Origin: Bryopsis sp. KO-2023
Taxonomy: Eukaryota; Chlorophyta; Ulvophyceae; Bryopsidales; Bryopsidaceae
Reading direction: 5' to 3'
Length of the DNA: 64,000 nucleotides
Assembly: GCA_030272585.1 (NCBI GenBank)
Contig: BSYQ01000013.1
Coordinates: 1,302,001 to 1,366,000, forward strand
The notes under the pieces are model-generated. The model searched no databases, was not told where the DNA came from, and saw only the letters and a list, made by a program, of their open reading frames with translations. The position numbers were made by a program, and so were the translations under genes. Shown here in pieces: positions 1-9,319 of the stretch. How positions within the stretch are numbered: position 1 is the stretch's first letter; each line of letters opens with the position of its first letter.

Positions 1-435
1 CCGTAGATGCTTTTAGACACCTTATATGTTCGATTCCGTGACGTATACGGTCCGGAACGGGCCAAAACGTGTCGCTAATCGAACAGCTCCGATTTCCCTG
101 CAGAAAATCCGCGCGCCGCAATAAGCAGTGCGACTCCACTTTCCACACGATAGGATACTTGCCAAAGCTCCGAAACCAAGTTGTTAGACTTGGGGGTGCA
201 AGTCTAAGAAGAGCTAAAAACTAAAACTTATGAGTCCATGACCTTGAAGCCCATTAATACCATGACCCCCAAGGATCCTAGCGTCCCCGCATGGTACCTA
301 GGACAACCATCCTAGGTGGGCACCCGACATAGGTCTAGTCATCATGACTAGACCTGACTCACATGTCCACGTCAGCATGACTATGCATGACTGTACATGA
401 TTGTACATGACTGGACCTGGCTGGGTGTAGCTCTT
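1..435. other. Sequence flanking the integrase remnant, no gene
   Basis: No coding region is supported here. A short minisatellite at about 375-412 repeats a tacatgactg-like unit. Around 169-184 the sequence AAGCTCCGAAACCAA is shared with 6437-6451, exactly where the second gypsy fragment loses homology to the first. This suggests both come from one rearranged repeat. Nothing else was recognised. Confidence 0.4.
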
Positions 436-635
436 AACATCCCTAACAGCATCATAATGCTCAGCACCTGACTTGGGAAGCTCGACTATCAAATCCATCG
501 AAACACTCTCCCAACGAGCATCTGGTATCGGTAGAGGTTGCAACGAACCAGGAGGTTTGCCACGTCTCCACTTGTTCCGTTGACAACTATCACAACCTTT
601 GATAAAGGACAAGATATCCTTCTCTACCCCTGGCC
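436..635 (-). pseudogene. Ty3/gypsy integrase remnant, distal part
   Basis: The minus strand encodes the CxxC half of the integrase zinc domain (CDSCQRNK) and the start of the catalytic core (DARWESVSMDLI, with the first acidic residue). It is the continuation of the polyprotein at 2640-3935: that frame stops at Trp-Trp-Pro-Gly, and this one resumes at Pro-Gly-Val-Glu across an 8-bp duplication left by the hAT-like insertion. Homology ends near 436, so the rest of the core, including the remaining catalytic acids, is missing. It is a dead fragment. Confidence 0.8.
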
Positions 636-982
636 CAGAGCTGGGCAGTAACCCGTTTGTAACGCACCGTACCGTAACGCACAGGGTCGGTACAGTAACG
701 TGTCCGGTCGGTGCACGCACCGACCGGACGTTACAACACGTTGCACACGTTACAACAACGACCCAGTCGGTACAACAACGTCCAAGTCCGGTACAACAAC
801 GATCCGACGTTACTGTAACGCCAAAGCGTTATTGTAACGCAGTACGTTATCAGTAACGTCTACACCGGCTGCTACAACGTCCGCACCGAGGCAAGACGTT
901 ACAACAACGATCGATTGCGTTACGTGTAACGATAACACGTTACAACAACGGCCAGGTCGGTACAACAACGTAATGGCGTTGC

Positions 983-2372
983 AGTAACGTCATGTGGATG
1001 ACGTACAAAGTAACCCCCGCAGGGTCCCGAGAACCCAAGGGAACCCAGTGGGATTCGAACACCGTACCGCACGGTGTCGAGTCATCTACACTGAGCGCTA
1101 AGCCAAGTGGACCACGATGATTTTGTGGTTGTTGCAATAATATACCCTAATTTCACAGAATTACAAACAGATTAAGGTATATCATCGCCACAGCCACAAA
1201 GTCATCGTGGTCCACTTGGCTTAGCGCTCAGTGTAGATGACTCGACACCGTGCGGTACGGTGTTCGAATCCCACTGGGTTCCCTTGGGTTCTCGGGACCC
1301 TGCGGCATACTATGGATCTGATCGATCTTCCAAAACTAAGGTAATATTAGGTCACAGCAGTAATCCGACATCATAACTGCGTCCTAGAACCGATTTTAGC
1401 AATGATCGGTTTTTTTTTTTTTTTTTTTCATTTTTGGCTGATCGGTGATCGTGATCGTGATCGGCCGATCAAATGTTGATCGTGCTCTTGATCGTCCGAT
1501 CACATGTTGATCGTGATCGTGATCGATTCGCCGATCACCGATCTGATCGGTTGTTCCGATCACGATCCCGATCACGATCAAGCGCCGCGACCTGTCGGCA
1601 CTTCATCGGCTGACCTTGATCGGTGTGATCGTGATCGGACGATCGTGATCGGACCTGCATCCGATCATGATCGGTATTGATCATTTGATCGATGAATTGA
1701 TCGGTCTCGCGAAAATGCCGACAAGTCACCACCCGCAGGTGTTTCTGAGGTGGAAGGATTCGAACCGGGTACCTAACGGATTAGAAGCATACTCACTAAC
1801 GCTTGGACCACTCGGAGCCACGGTTTGTAGGTCATCCGTGTCATTATATACGTGATCTGTCAGTCCGACAAACTGAGGTATATAATGACACGGATGACCT
1901 AGTGACCGTGGCTCCGAGTGGTCCAAGCGTTAATGCGTCTGTCTCTAGTCTGCTAGGTCCCAGGTTCGAATCCCTGCACCCCAGAAACACCTGCGGGTGG
2001 TGATTTCTCGGCATTTGTGATGGACCGATCAATTGACCGATCATGATCCGATCTAATCGGCATCTCCGATCCCGATCCCGATCCCGATCAAGCGCCGCGA
2101 CCTGTCGGCACTTGATCGGCTGACGTTGATCGGTTTGATCGTGATCGGCCGATCAAAGTTGGCCGATTAAATCGGTCAGCCGATCAGATTGGTGATCGGC
2201 CGATCTCCATCGATGATCGGCCAAACCGATTTGATCGGCGATCGATCTGATCGGAAAAACCCGATCACGATTTAATCGGTCGGACCGATCAATCCACGAC
2301 CGATTAGATCGTGATCGGATCCATAGTATGCCCTGCGGGGGTTACTTTGTACGTCATCCACATGACGTTACT
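983..2372. repeat. Palindrome with tRNA-like arms, copy 1
   Basis: Around 1031-1110 and 1206-1290 the sequence repeats itself in inverted order. The right arm, read on the plus strand, has a box-A-like stretch (TGGCTTAGCGCTCAGTG) and a box-B-like stretch (GTGTTCGAATCCC) at tRNA spacing. The left arm is the same on the minus strand. The T-arm stem does not pair properly, so a functional tRNA is unlikely. The arms flank a spacer of about 50 bp with ggtatat repeats. Outer arms (GTGGATGACGTACAAAGT) continue beyond the inserted 1025-bp element. Confidence 0.6.
1306..2330. mobile_element. Nested 1025-bp TIR element, copy 1
   Basis: The ends are CATACTATGGATC and GATCCATAGTATG, inverted. The flanks are perfect 8-bp duplications CCCTGCGG (1298-1305 and 2331-2338). 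The homologous place in the other hAT-like copy (8213-8220, CCTTGCGG) has one copy of the target and no insert, which proves the boundaries. The interior is a dense array of GATCGTGATCG-type motifs with no transposase. The centre (about 1730-1990) is a second palindrome with tRNA-like arms. An 8-bp duplication would fit hAT or P-type transposases; the family is not settled. Confidence 0.88.
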
Positions 2373-2639
2373 GCAACGCCATTACGTTGTTGTACCGAAC
2401 GTCGTACTGTCTGTGTCGGTACAACAACGTCAGTGACACGTTGCAACAACGACCCGATGTTGGGTGCCGGTCGTTGGCGATAACGTATCGTACCGATCCA
2501 GTACCGATGTTGTACCGTACCGTAAAAAAAATTCGTACCGTACCGTACCGTAATGACCCATTACGGTACGGTGCGGTGCGTAACGTGTCGTACCGTACCG
2601 TAGGGGGTCGTTACGGTACTGCCCAGCTCTGCCCTGGCC

Positions 2640-3935
2640 ACCAAAACCACTTCAACAAATTGTGTTTCGTCTTTTTGACACCGAAGTGTCCCGAATACAC
2701 CGTTGAATGAAAATCTTTTATAATATCAAACCTGAGGCCATCAAAGTTTGGGACAACCACCCGCGTTCCATTCCACCAAAAGCCCGAGTCGAAACGACAC
2801 ATTGAAGCAGCGGATTCCAATGTATTGAACCACTCGTCTTTAGCGTACCCCTCAGATAATCGTCGCTGAAGATCGATATTAGGCAAAGGAGAGAGAGCTG
2901 GGCTCTCCTCACCAAGGTGACTGAGTCGGCCACGCTTGCTCACCGACTCCAACAAGACACTGATCTGCTGAGAATACCGTACAGGATAGCGCGACAAGGG
3001 GTCTGCTACATTCGTCCTGCCTGGCTGGTATTCCCACTTGAATCGGTATCCCTGAAGACACTCAAGCCACCGCACCGCTCTTCGAGACAACGTTACCTGG
3101 GAATGGAAAAATGTGTTGGGTTTGTGATCCACGATCACCTTAAACTCCATCACATCCAGATAGCACCTCCACAACTTCAAAGCATGGACAACAGCAAACA
3201 TTTCTTTGTCTGATATTGACCATCTCAATTGTGCACCATGTAGCATTTTGCTTTCAAATGCTATTGGTCGACCTTCTTGAAGTAATATTGCACCAATAGC
3301 CCAATCCGAGGCATCGGCAATAACTTCAAAAGGCTTACTGAAATCTGGCATTGCCAAGCAAGGTGCATGGGTCAGAGCTTCCTTAACTGCCACCATTGCT
3401 TTCCGACAATCCTCATTCCAGTCCCACTCCTTACTCTTCCTAAGTAAGTTCGTAAGTGGTCCGACCAATTTACTGTATCCTTGAATGAACCGACGGAAGT
3501 AATTTGAAAGACCTAAGAAGGATCTCAACTCAGATATATTTTGTGGCTCTGGCCAATCAATGACCTTCTGAGTCTTGCGAGTATCTACCGCAATCCCTTG
3601 TTTGCTTATCACGAAGCCAAGATAATGCAATGCATCCTTAAAGAAATCACACTTTGATCTCTTCAAGAAGAGCTTGTGCTCTCTCAAACGATCCATGACC
3701 TTTTTGAGATGCATGATGTGGTCTTTCTCATTCCTCGAATACACAAGTATATCATCAAGATAGATAAGGACGTACTTCCCTATCATCCCATGAAATACAC
3801 GGTTCATCCATGTTTGGAATATCGCTGGTGCATTCGTCAAACCCATCGGTAAGACACGATATTCAAACAATCCAAAGGGGGTCTTGAAAGCCGTTTTAGC
3901 CTGGTCCTCAGCTTTGACACGAAGCTGCCAGTAAT
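2640..3935 (-). pseudogene. Ty3/gypsy pol remnant: RT, RNase H, start of integrase
   Basis: Reading from 3935 downwards, the frame starts inside reverse transcriptase at YWQLRVKAED and carries the YLDD active site. It then runs through the connection region, RNase H (ADASDWAIGAIL, with its acidic residue, and a DHKPN motif) and the HH half of the integrase zinc domain (HSTVYSGHFG). It stops at the hAT-like insertion. Gag, protease and the first half of RT are missing at the 3935 end. The RT part is nearly identical to 5883-6435 on the other strand, with few differences (for example ISKQG versus ISKEG), so both copies are young or exchange sequence. Confidence 0.85.
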
Positions 3936-3998
3936 GTCTACAACGATCTTCGAAATCATGTCCTTGCAAAAGGAGTAACCCATGATGAGCGGATCCCT

Positions 3999-6467
3999 GT
4001 GATTAAGAATAAATCCGGGAATGTTCATGGTCGTGGGGAAGACTTGTATGGATACAAGACTTCAAAGAAAGCAAAGACTAGACCATCATTTACCAGTGGG
4101 CAAGCGAACCCGAACGCTAGTAAGAAAGCGAAGGGTACGGTTCGCGGCACAAAGCTTTCCCCGGAGGAGCGTGCTAGAAGGATAGCACAAAAGCTTTGCT
4201 TCACTTGTGGTGCTCCATGGGATGTGTCACACAAGTGTGGTGGGAAAGGCAAGGTGAGCGATTTGGCGATCAATGTCTTATCCCCTATCGAGAGTCATGT
4301 GCATATTGATGAGGTAGTGGAACCCTCAAATGCAATTATCGATGAGGAAATGAAAATTCATGCTTCTACTGACGAAAAGAAATTTTCGTGCAGAAATGAA
4401 AAGAAGGTGAATGATCAGATGAATCATGGTGTTCATCGCAAGATGATCAAGCGAGAACTTGAAAGACTCGAAGAGAGAACGGGACGGAAGTTTACGTTCG
4501 ATTCTTCTGGAGGTTGTTTTCCGGTTGATGCTTGTAAAAGATCTTGTGAAGACTTTCTTACGTGTGATGTGTCGGGCGAGCATGTGTGGCTCAACCCAGG
4601 AAAAGCACAAATGGATGCTTTCCTTAAGCACTATCTCGAGTGTAAGAAAAGAGCACCAATGACAACAAGTGCTTGTGTCTTGGTACCTCATAAGATGCGC
4701 AAAGCTTTTCGTGTGTTTGATAGCATGCGCTTGATAGCACAATATCGGGAAGGGGCATTCTTATTTGAGAGAGCTCGTAAGATACCATTTTCCCAACCAT
4801 TTGATGTGTATTATGATGCTCCTGTCCCTCGAATTGTGGAACCCACAATTGACAAGGAGATCATGACTATGTCTATGGTTTTCGAGGGACGTATCTTTGA
4901 TACTCCTACACATATATTGTTGGATTCGGGTGCGGCTGGTTCAGCCTATATTTCCCAACAATTTTGTGAGGCTTGTGGTATCTCATACCAAGCTCAAAGT
5001 GATACAACTGTTCAAATGGCTGATGGTACACCATTGACTTGTTCTGGTAAAACCACAGTTCCTCTTCGGATACAAGGTCTTCGTGAAAAGTTAGAGTGCT
5101 TGGTGATCAGTGCTCCTCACTTTGACCTTTATCTTGGAGATGTTTGGTTGAAGGACCATTGTGCTCATATGGATTTCCTTCATAACAGTTGTTCGTTGTT
5201 GTCAACTCGTGGACGTCGAGTTACGATCCATCATACTATTTCGGCTCGAAATCGTAGTGATCGTTGTGTTCATACGGTTACTCCATTTCTTTCCATTAAA
5301 CAAGTGAAACGATGTCTTCGTGATGATCGGATCACTCCATTCCTTGTCTTGGTGCGTGAGGTCACGCCACCTCTTGAGGGGGAGGAACATGGGTCTCCTA
5401 ATGCGTTGTTTCGTGAACGTGGATCACTAGAGGATGTGGTAAACTCCGCACACGGTGATCATGTTGAGAAAGAAACGTTGGAGAACATGTTGGCTCCTAT
5501 ATTGGACGAATACGAGGATCGGTTTGCGAATGAATTGGCCTCGTGTCCACCCTCTAGAGAGTTCGATGCTTCTATAGATCTGATACCAGGAGCAAATCCT
5601 GTGAGTCGTCCTATATTTCGCTATACGCCTGGAGAGCGTAAGGAAATTGAGGATCAGATATCGGATATGTTGGCTAAGGGACTTATTCAACCGTCGTGTA
5701 GTCCATGGGGAGCACCAGTCTTGTTTGTACCCAAACCAGATGGGACAAAAAGAATGTGTGTGGACTACAGGGGTTTGAATAAGTTAACAGTCAAAAATCA
5801 ATACCCTATCCCATGTATCGATGATCTGTTGGATCAGTTACAAGGTGCGAGGTACTTTTCCGCCCTTGATTTGAAAGCTGGTTACTGGCAGCTTCGTGTC
5901 AAAGCTGAGGACCAGGCTAAAACGGCTTTCAAGACGCCCTTTGGATTGTTTGAATATCGTGTCTTACCGATGGGTTTGACGAATGCACCAGCGATATTCC
6001 AAACATGGATGAACCGTGTATTTCATGGGATGATAGGGAAGTACGTCCTTATCTATCTTGATGATATACTTGTGTATTCGAGGAATGAGAAAGACCACAT
6101 CATGCATCTCAAAAAGGTTATGGATCGTTTGAGAGAGCATAAGCTCTACTTGAAGAGATCAAAGTGTGATTTCTTTAAGGATGCATTGCATTATCTTGGC
6201 TTCGTGATAAGCAAAGAAGGGATTGCGGTAGATACTCGCAAAACTCAGAAGGTCATTGATTGGCCAGAGCCACAAAATATATCTGAGTTGAGATCCTTCT
6301 TAGGTCTTTCAAATTACTTCCGTCGGTTCATTCAAGGATACAGTAAATTGGTCGGACCACTTACGAACTTACTTAGGAAGAGTAAGGAGTGGGACTGGAA
6401 TGAGGATTGTCGGAAAGCAATGGTGGCAGTTAAGGAAGCTCCGAAACCAAATGTTGTGCTTGCTTGA
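3999..6467 (+). pseudogene. Ty3/gypsy gag-protease-RT remnant
   Basis: An open frame of 822 codons. Near residues 67-80 is a zinc knuckle (CFTCGAPWDVSHKC). Around residue 304 is a retropepsin-like active site written LLDSGA. RT follows, with FVPKPDGTKRMCVDYRGLN, LDLKAGYWQLRV, LPMGLTNAPAIFQ and YLDD near residue 685. Homology to the family stops after VAVKEA at about 6436; RNase H and integrase are absent, and the last residues are read from unrelated DNA. The 5' side abuts the inverted first fragment at 3936-3998, so no LTR is visible. I see no long terminal repeats or primer-binding site, hence a truncated element despite the intact frame. Confidence 0.85.
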
Positions 6468-6770
6468 CTTTCAGTGGCAGTGAAAGTCTTTCTCAAACCA
6501 AAACCTGGAAAGAGAGTGTACCAACGCCTTTTATGAGCGTTGCTAGTACACATGGTAGCAATCACCATACTTGGTGATTGGACCCTGCTACCACCGTGTG
6601 GGGACCAGAGCTGGGCAGTACCGTAACGACCCCCTACGGTACGGTACGACACGTTACGTACCGTACCGTACCGTAAGGGGTCGGTACGGTACGGTACGGT
6701 GCGAATGTTTTTTACGGTACGGTACAACATCGGTACTGGGTCGGTACGATACGTTATCGCCAACGACCAG

Positions 6771-7795
6771 CATACTATGGATCTGATCGATCTTCCAAAA
6801 CTAAGGTAATATTAGGTCACAGCAGTAATCCGACATCATAACTGCGTCCTAGAACCGATTTTAGCAATGATCGGTTTTTTTTTTTTTTTTTTTCATTTTT
6901 GGCTGATCGGTGATCGTGATCGTGATCGGCCGATCAAATGTTGATCGTGCTCTTGATCGTCCGATCACATGTTGATCGTGATCGTGATCGGTTCGCCGAT
7001 CACCGATCTGATCGGTTGTTCCGATCACGATCCCGATCACGATCAAGCGCCGCGACCTGTCGGCACTTCATCGGCTGACCTTGATCGGTGTGATCGTGAT
7101 CGGCCGATCGTGATCGGACCTGCATCCGATCATGATCGGTATTGATCATTTGATCGATGAATTGATCGGTCTCGCGAAAATGCCGACAAGTCACCACCCG
7201 CAGGTGTTTCTGAGGTGGAAGGATTCGAACCGGGTACCTAACGGATTAGAAGCATACTCACTAACGCTTGGACCACTCGGAGCCACGGTTTGTAGGTCAT
7301 CCGTGTCATTATATACGTGATCTGTCAGTCCGACAAACTGAGGTATATAATGACACGGATGACCTAGTGACCGTGGCTCCGAGTGGTCCAAGCGTTAATG
7401 CGTCTGTCTCTAGTCTGTTAGGTCTCAGGTTCGAATCCCTGCACCTCAGAAACACCTGCGGGTGGTGATTTCTCGGCATTTGTGATGGACCGATCAATTG
7501 ACCGATCATGATCCGATCTAATCGGCATCTCCGATCACGATCACGATCACGATCAAGCGCCTCGCCCTGTCGGCGCTTGATCGGCCGATGTTGGACGGTG
7601 TGATCGTGATCGGCCGATCAAAGTTGGCCGATTAAATCGGTCAGCCGATCAGATTGGTGATCGGCCGATCTCCATCGATGATCGGCCAAACCGATTTGAT
7701 CGGCGATCGATCTGATCGGAAAAACCCGATCACGATTTAATCGGTCGGACCGATCAATCCACGACCGATTAGATCGTGATCGGATCCATAGTATG
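6771..7795. mobile_element. Nested 1025-bp TIR element, copy 2
   Basis: The ends are CATACTATGG and CCATAGTATG. The flanks are perfect 8-bp duplications ACGACCAG (6763-6770 and 7796-7803). The matching uninterrupted site is in the other hAT-like copy at about 2467-2474 (CCGGTCGT, complementary strand, one mismatch). The sequence is very close to the 1306-2330 copy and equal in length. The central palindrome with tRNA-like arms is at about 7195-7455. No coding capacity. Confidence 0.88.
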
Positions 7796-7835
7796 ACGAC
7801 CAGCACCCAACATCGGGTCGTTGTTGCAACGTGTC

Positions 7836-8260
7836 ACTGACGTTGTTGTACCGACACAGACAGTACGACGTTCGGTACAACAACGTAATGACGTTGCAGT
7901 AACGTCATGTGGATGACGTACAAAGTGACCCCCGCAGGGTCCCCAGAACCCAAAGGAACCGAGTAGGATTCGAACACCGTACCGCACGATGCCGAATCAT
8001 CTACACTAAGCGCTAAGCCAAGTGGACCACGATGATTTTGTGGTTGTTGCAATGATATACCCTAATTTCACAGAATTACAAACAGATTAAGGTATATCAT
8101 CGCAACAGCCACAAAATCATCGTGGTCCACTTGGCTTAGCGCTCAGTGTAGATGATTCGGCATCGTGCGGTACGGTGTTCGAATCCCACTCGGTTCCCTT
8201 GGGTTCTGGGGACCTTGCGGGGGTCACTTTGTACGTCATCCACATGACGTTACTGCAACG
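7836..8260. repeat. Palindrome with tRNA-like arms, copy 2
   Basis: Inverted arms at about 7945-8030 and 8118-8205 match the arms at 1031-1290. The right arm has TGGCTTAGCGCTCAGTG and GTGTTCGAATCCC at tRNA-like spacing. Point differences from copy 1 (GATTCGGCATCG versus GACTCGACACCG) occur in both arms together, so the arms stay complementary. That could be gene conversion or hairpin-templated correction. Confidence 0.6.
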
Positions 8261-8944
8261 TCATTACGTTGTTGTACCGACCTGGCCGTTGTTGTAACGT
8301 GTTATCGTTACACGTAACGCAACCGATCGTTGTTGTAACGTCTTGCCTCGGTGCGGACGTTATAGCAGCCGGTGTAGACGTTACTGATAACGTACTGCGT
8401 TACAACAACGCTTTGGCGTTACAGTAACGTCGGATCGTTGTTGTACCGGACTTGGACGTTGTTGTACCGACTGGGTCGTTGTTGTAACGTGTGCAACGTG
8501 TTGTAACGTCCGGTCGGTGCGTGCACCGACCGGACACGTTACTGTACCGACCCTGTGCGTTACGGTACGGTGCGTTACAAACGGGTTACTGCCCAGCTCT
8601 GGTGGGGACAGATGCAAATGTGTCACGACAAATGACACACGTGACGACACACATGTACACGTGGCGACACACCGTGACACACGCGTGTGACGTCATAACA
8701 GCTTTTGAGAAACGATAGGGGATGTGTAAGAGTTTTTGAATCTTTTTACAGGGGTGCGTGCTTTCCAGGTGCAAGTGCCAGAAATGTAATTGACACATGT
8801 ATATTAAAACGAATAAAATGGATACGAGCAAAGAATGAAAAAATAAAACTGACTGGACTGCATATGCATCAGATTAGGAGACTAGGCTGATTTAGAGATT
8901 TGCATCAGATGTGTTCAGGAAACCCACATCGATGCTGACTTTTG

Positions 8945-9068
8945 TGGAAAGGAGTAATTCAGTTGGGTAGTTGCTGGCAGTTTGTACAGTTAGGTCTCTG
9001 AGTTGTGGTGTACGAAGGGACTTTGGGGTCGTACTATTTACTATAAGAATGTGAATTCAACACTTTCC
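8945..9068 (+). repeat. Dispersed repeat, copy 1
   Basis: About 125 bp starting TGGAAAGG and ending GTGAATTCAACA recur at 53166-53286 with the shared blocks TTCAGTTGGGTAGTTGC, CAGTTTGTACAGTT and TAAGAATGTGAATTCAACA. There is no coding potential. It lies 250 bp upstream of the receptor kinase start. It is probably a short interspersed element, but no polymerase III boxes or duplications were seen. Confidence 0.65.
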
Positions 9069-9319
9069 AATTTTTAAGGGGTTGGGTGCCTGAGGAGAAG
9101 ATTTTGTATTGGATTCGCTCAGAAATATCGCCTCCACAGTACTGACAACCACCCACATTACACTCTACAGCTGTGTTGTTTCCGTCATTCTATTATGCAG
9201 CTCACTCTTTTTTTTTCCAAGCCCTTTAAAACGCTGTAGCTTTTTGGAAACTCCCCACCCCTGTATTCGCAGTTGGCATCCAAGGACACAAGGGCAAATC
9301 TTGTGGTTGGGAGGTCTGG

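Larger units (their letters stand above)
636..2631. mobile_element. hAT-like non-autonomous TIR element, copy 1
   Basis: The ends are inverted repeats CAGAGCTGGGCAGT and ACTGCCCAGCTCTG. The flanks are perfect 8-bp duplications CCCTGGCC (628-635 and 2632-2639). An 8-bp duplication with a CAGAG..TGGGCA end is the classic hAT signature, so assignment to hAT is inference from ends alone. There is no transposase. The subterminal parts are dense in GTTACGGTAC and CAACAACG repeats in inverted order. The element sits inside the gypsy integrase and carries a 1025-bp second-family element at 1306-2330. It is exactly as long (1996 bp) as copy 2, which lies in the opposite orientation. Confidence 0.88.
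6606..8601. mobile_element. hAT-like non-autonomous TIR element, copy 2
   Basis: Same family and same length (1996 bp) as the element at 636-2631, in opposite orientation. The ends are CAGAGCTGGGCAGT and its complement. The flanks are perfect 8-bp duplications GTGGGGAC (6598-6605 and 8602-8609). It landed just beyond the end of the second gypsy fragment. It contains a second-family insert at 6771-7795, at a different site from the insert in copy 1, so the two inserts are independent events. Confidence 0.88.

Noticed and set aside
1306-2330. Classification of the GATCGTGATCG-rich element as a simple satellite
   Set aside because: It has defined inverted ends, target duplications and an empty site, so it is a transposon and not a satellite.
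1031-8205. tRNA genes in the transposon palindromes
   Set aside because: A and B boxes are present, but the T and acceptor stems do not pair, so I list them only as tRNA-like sequence.
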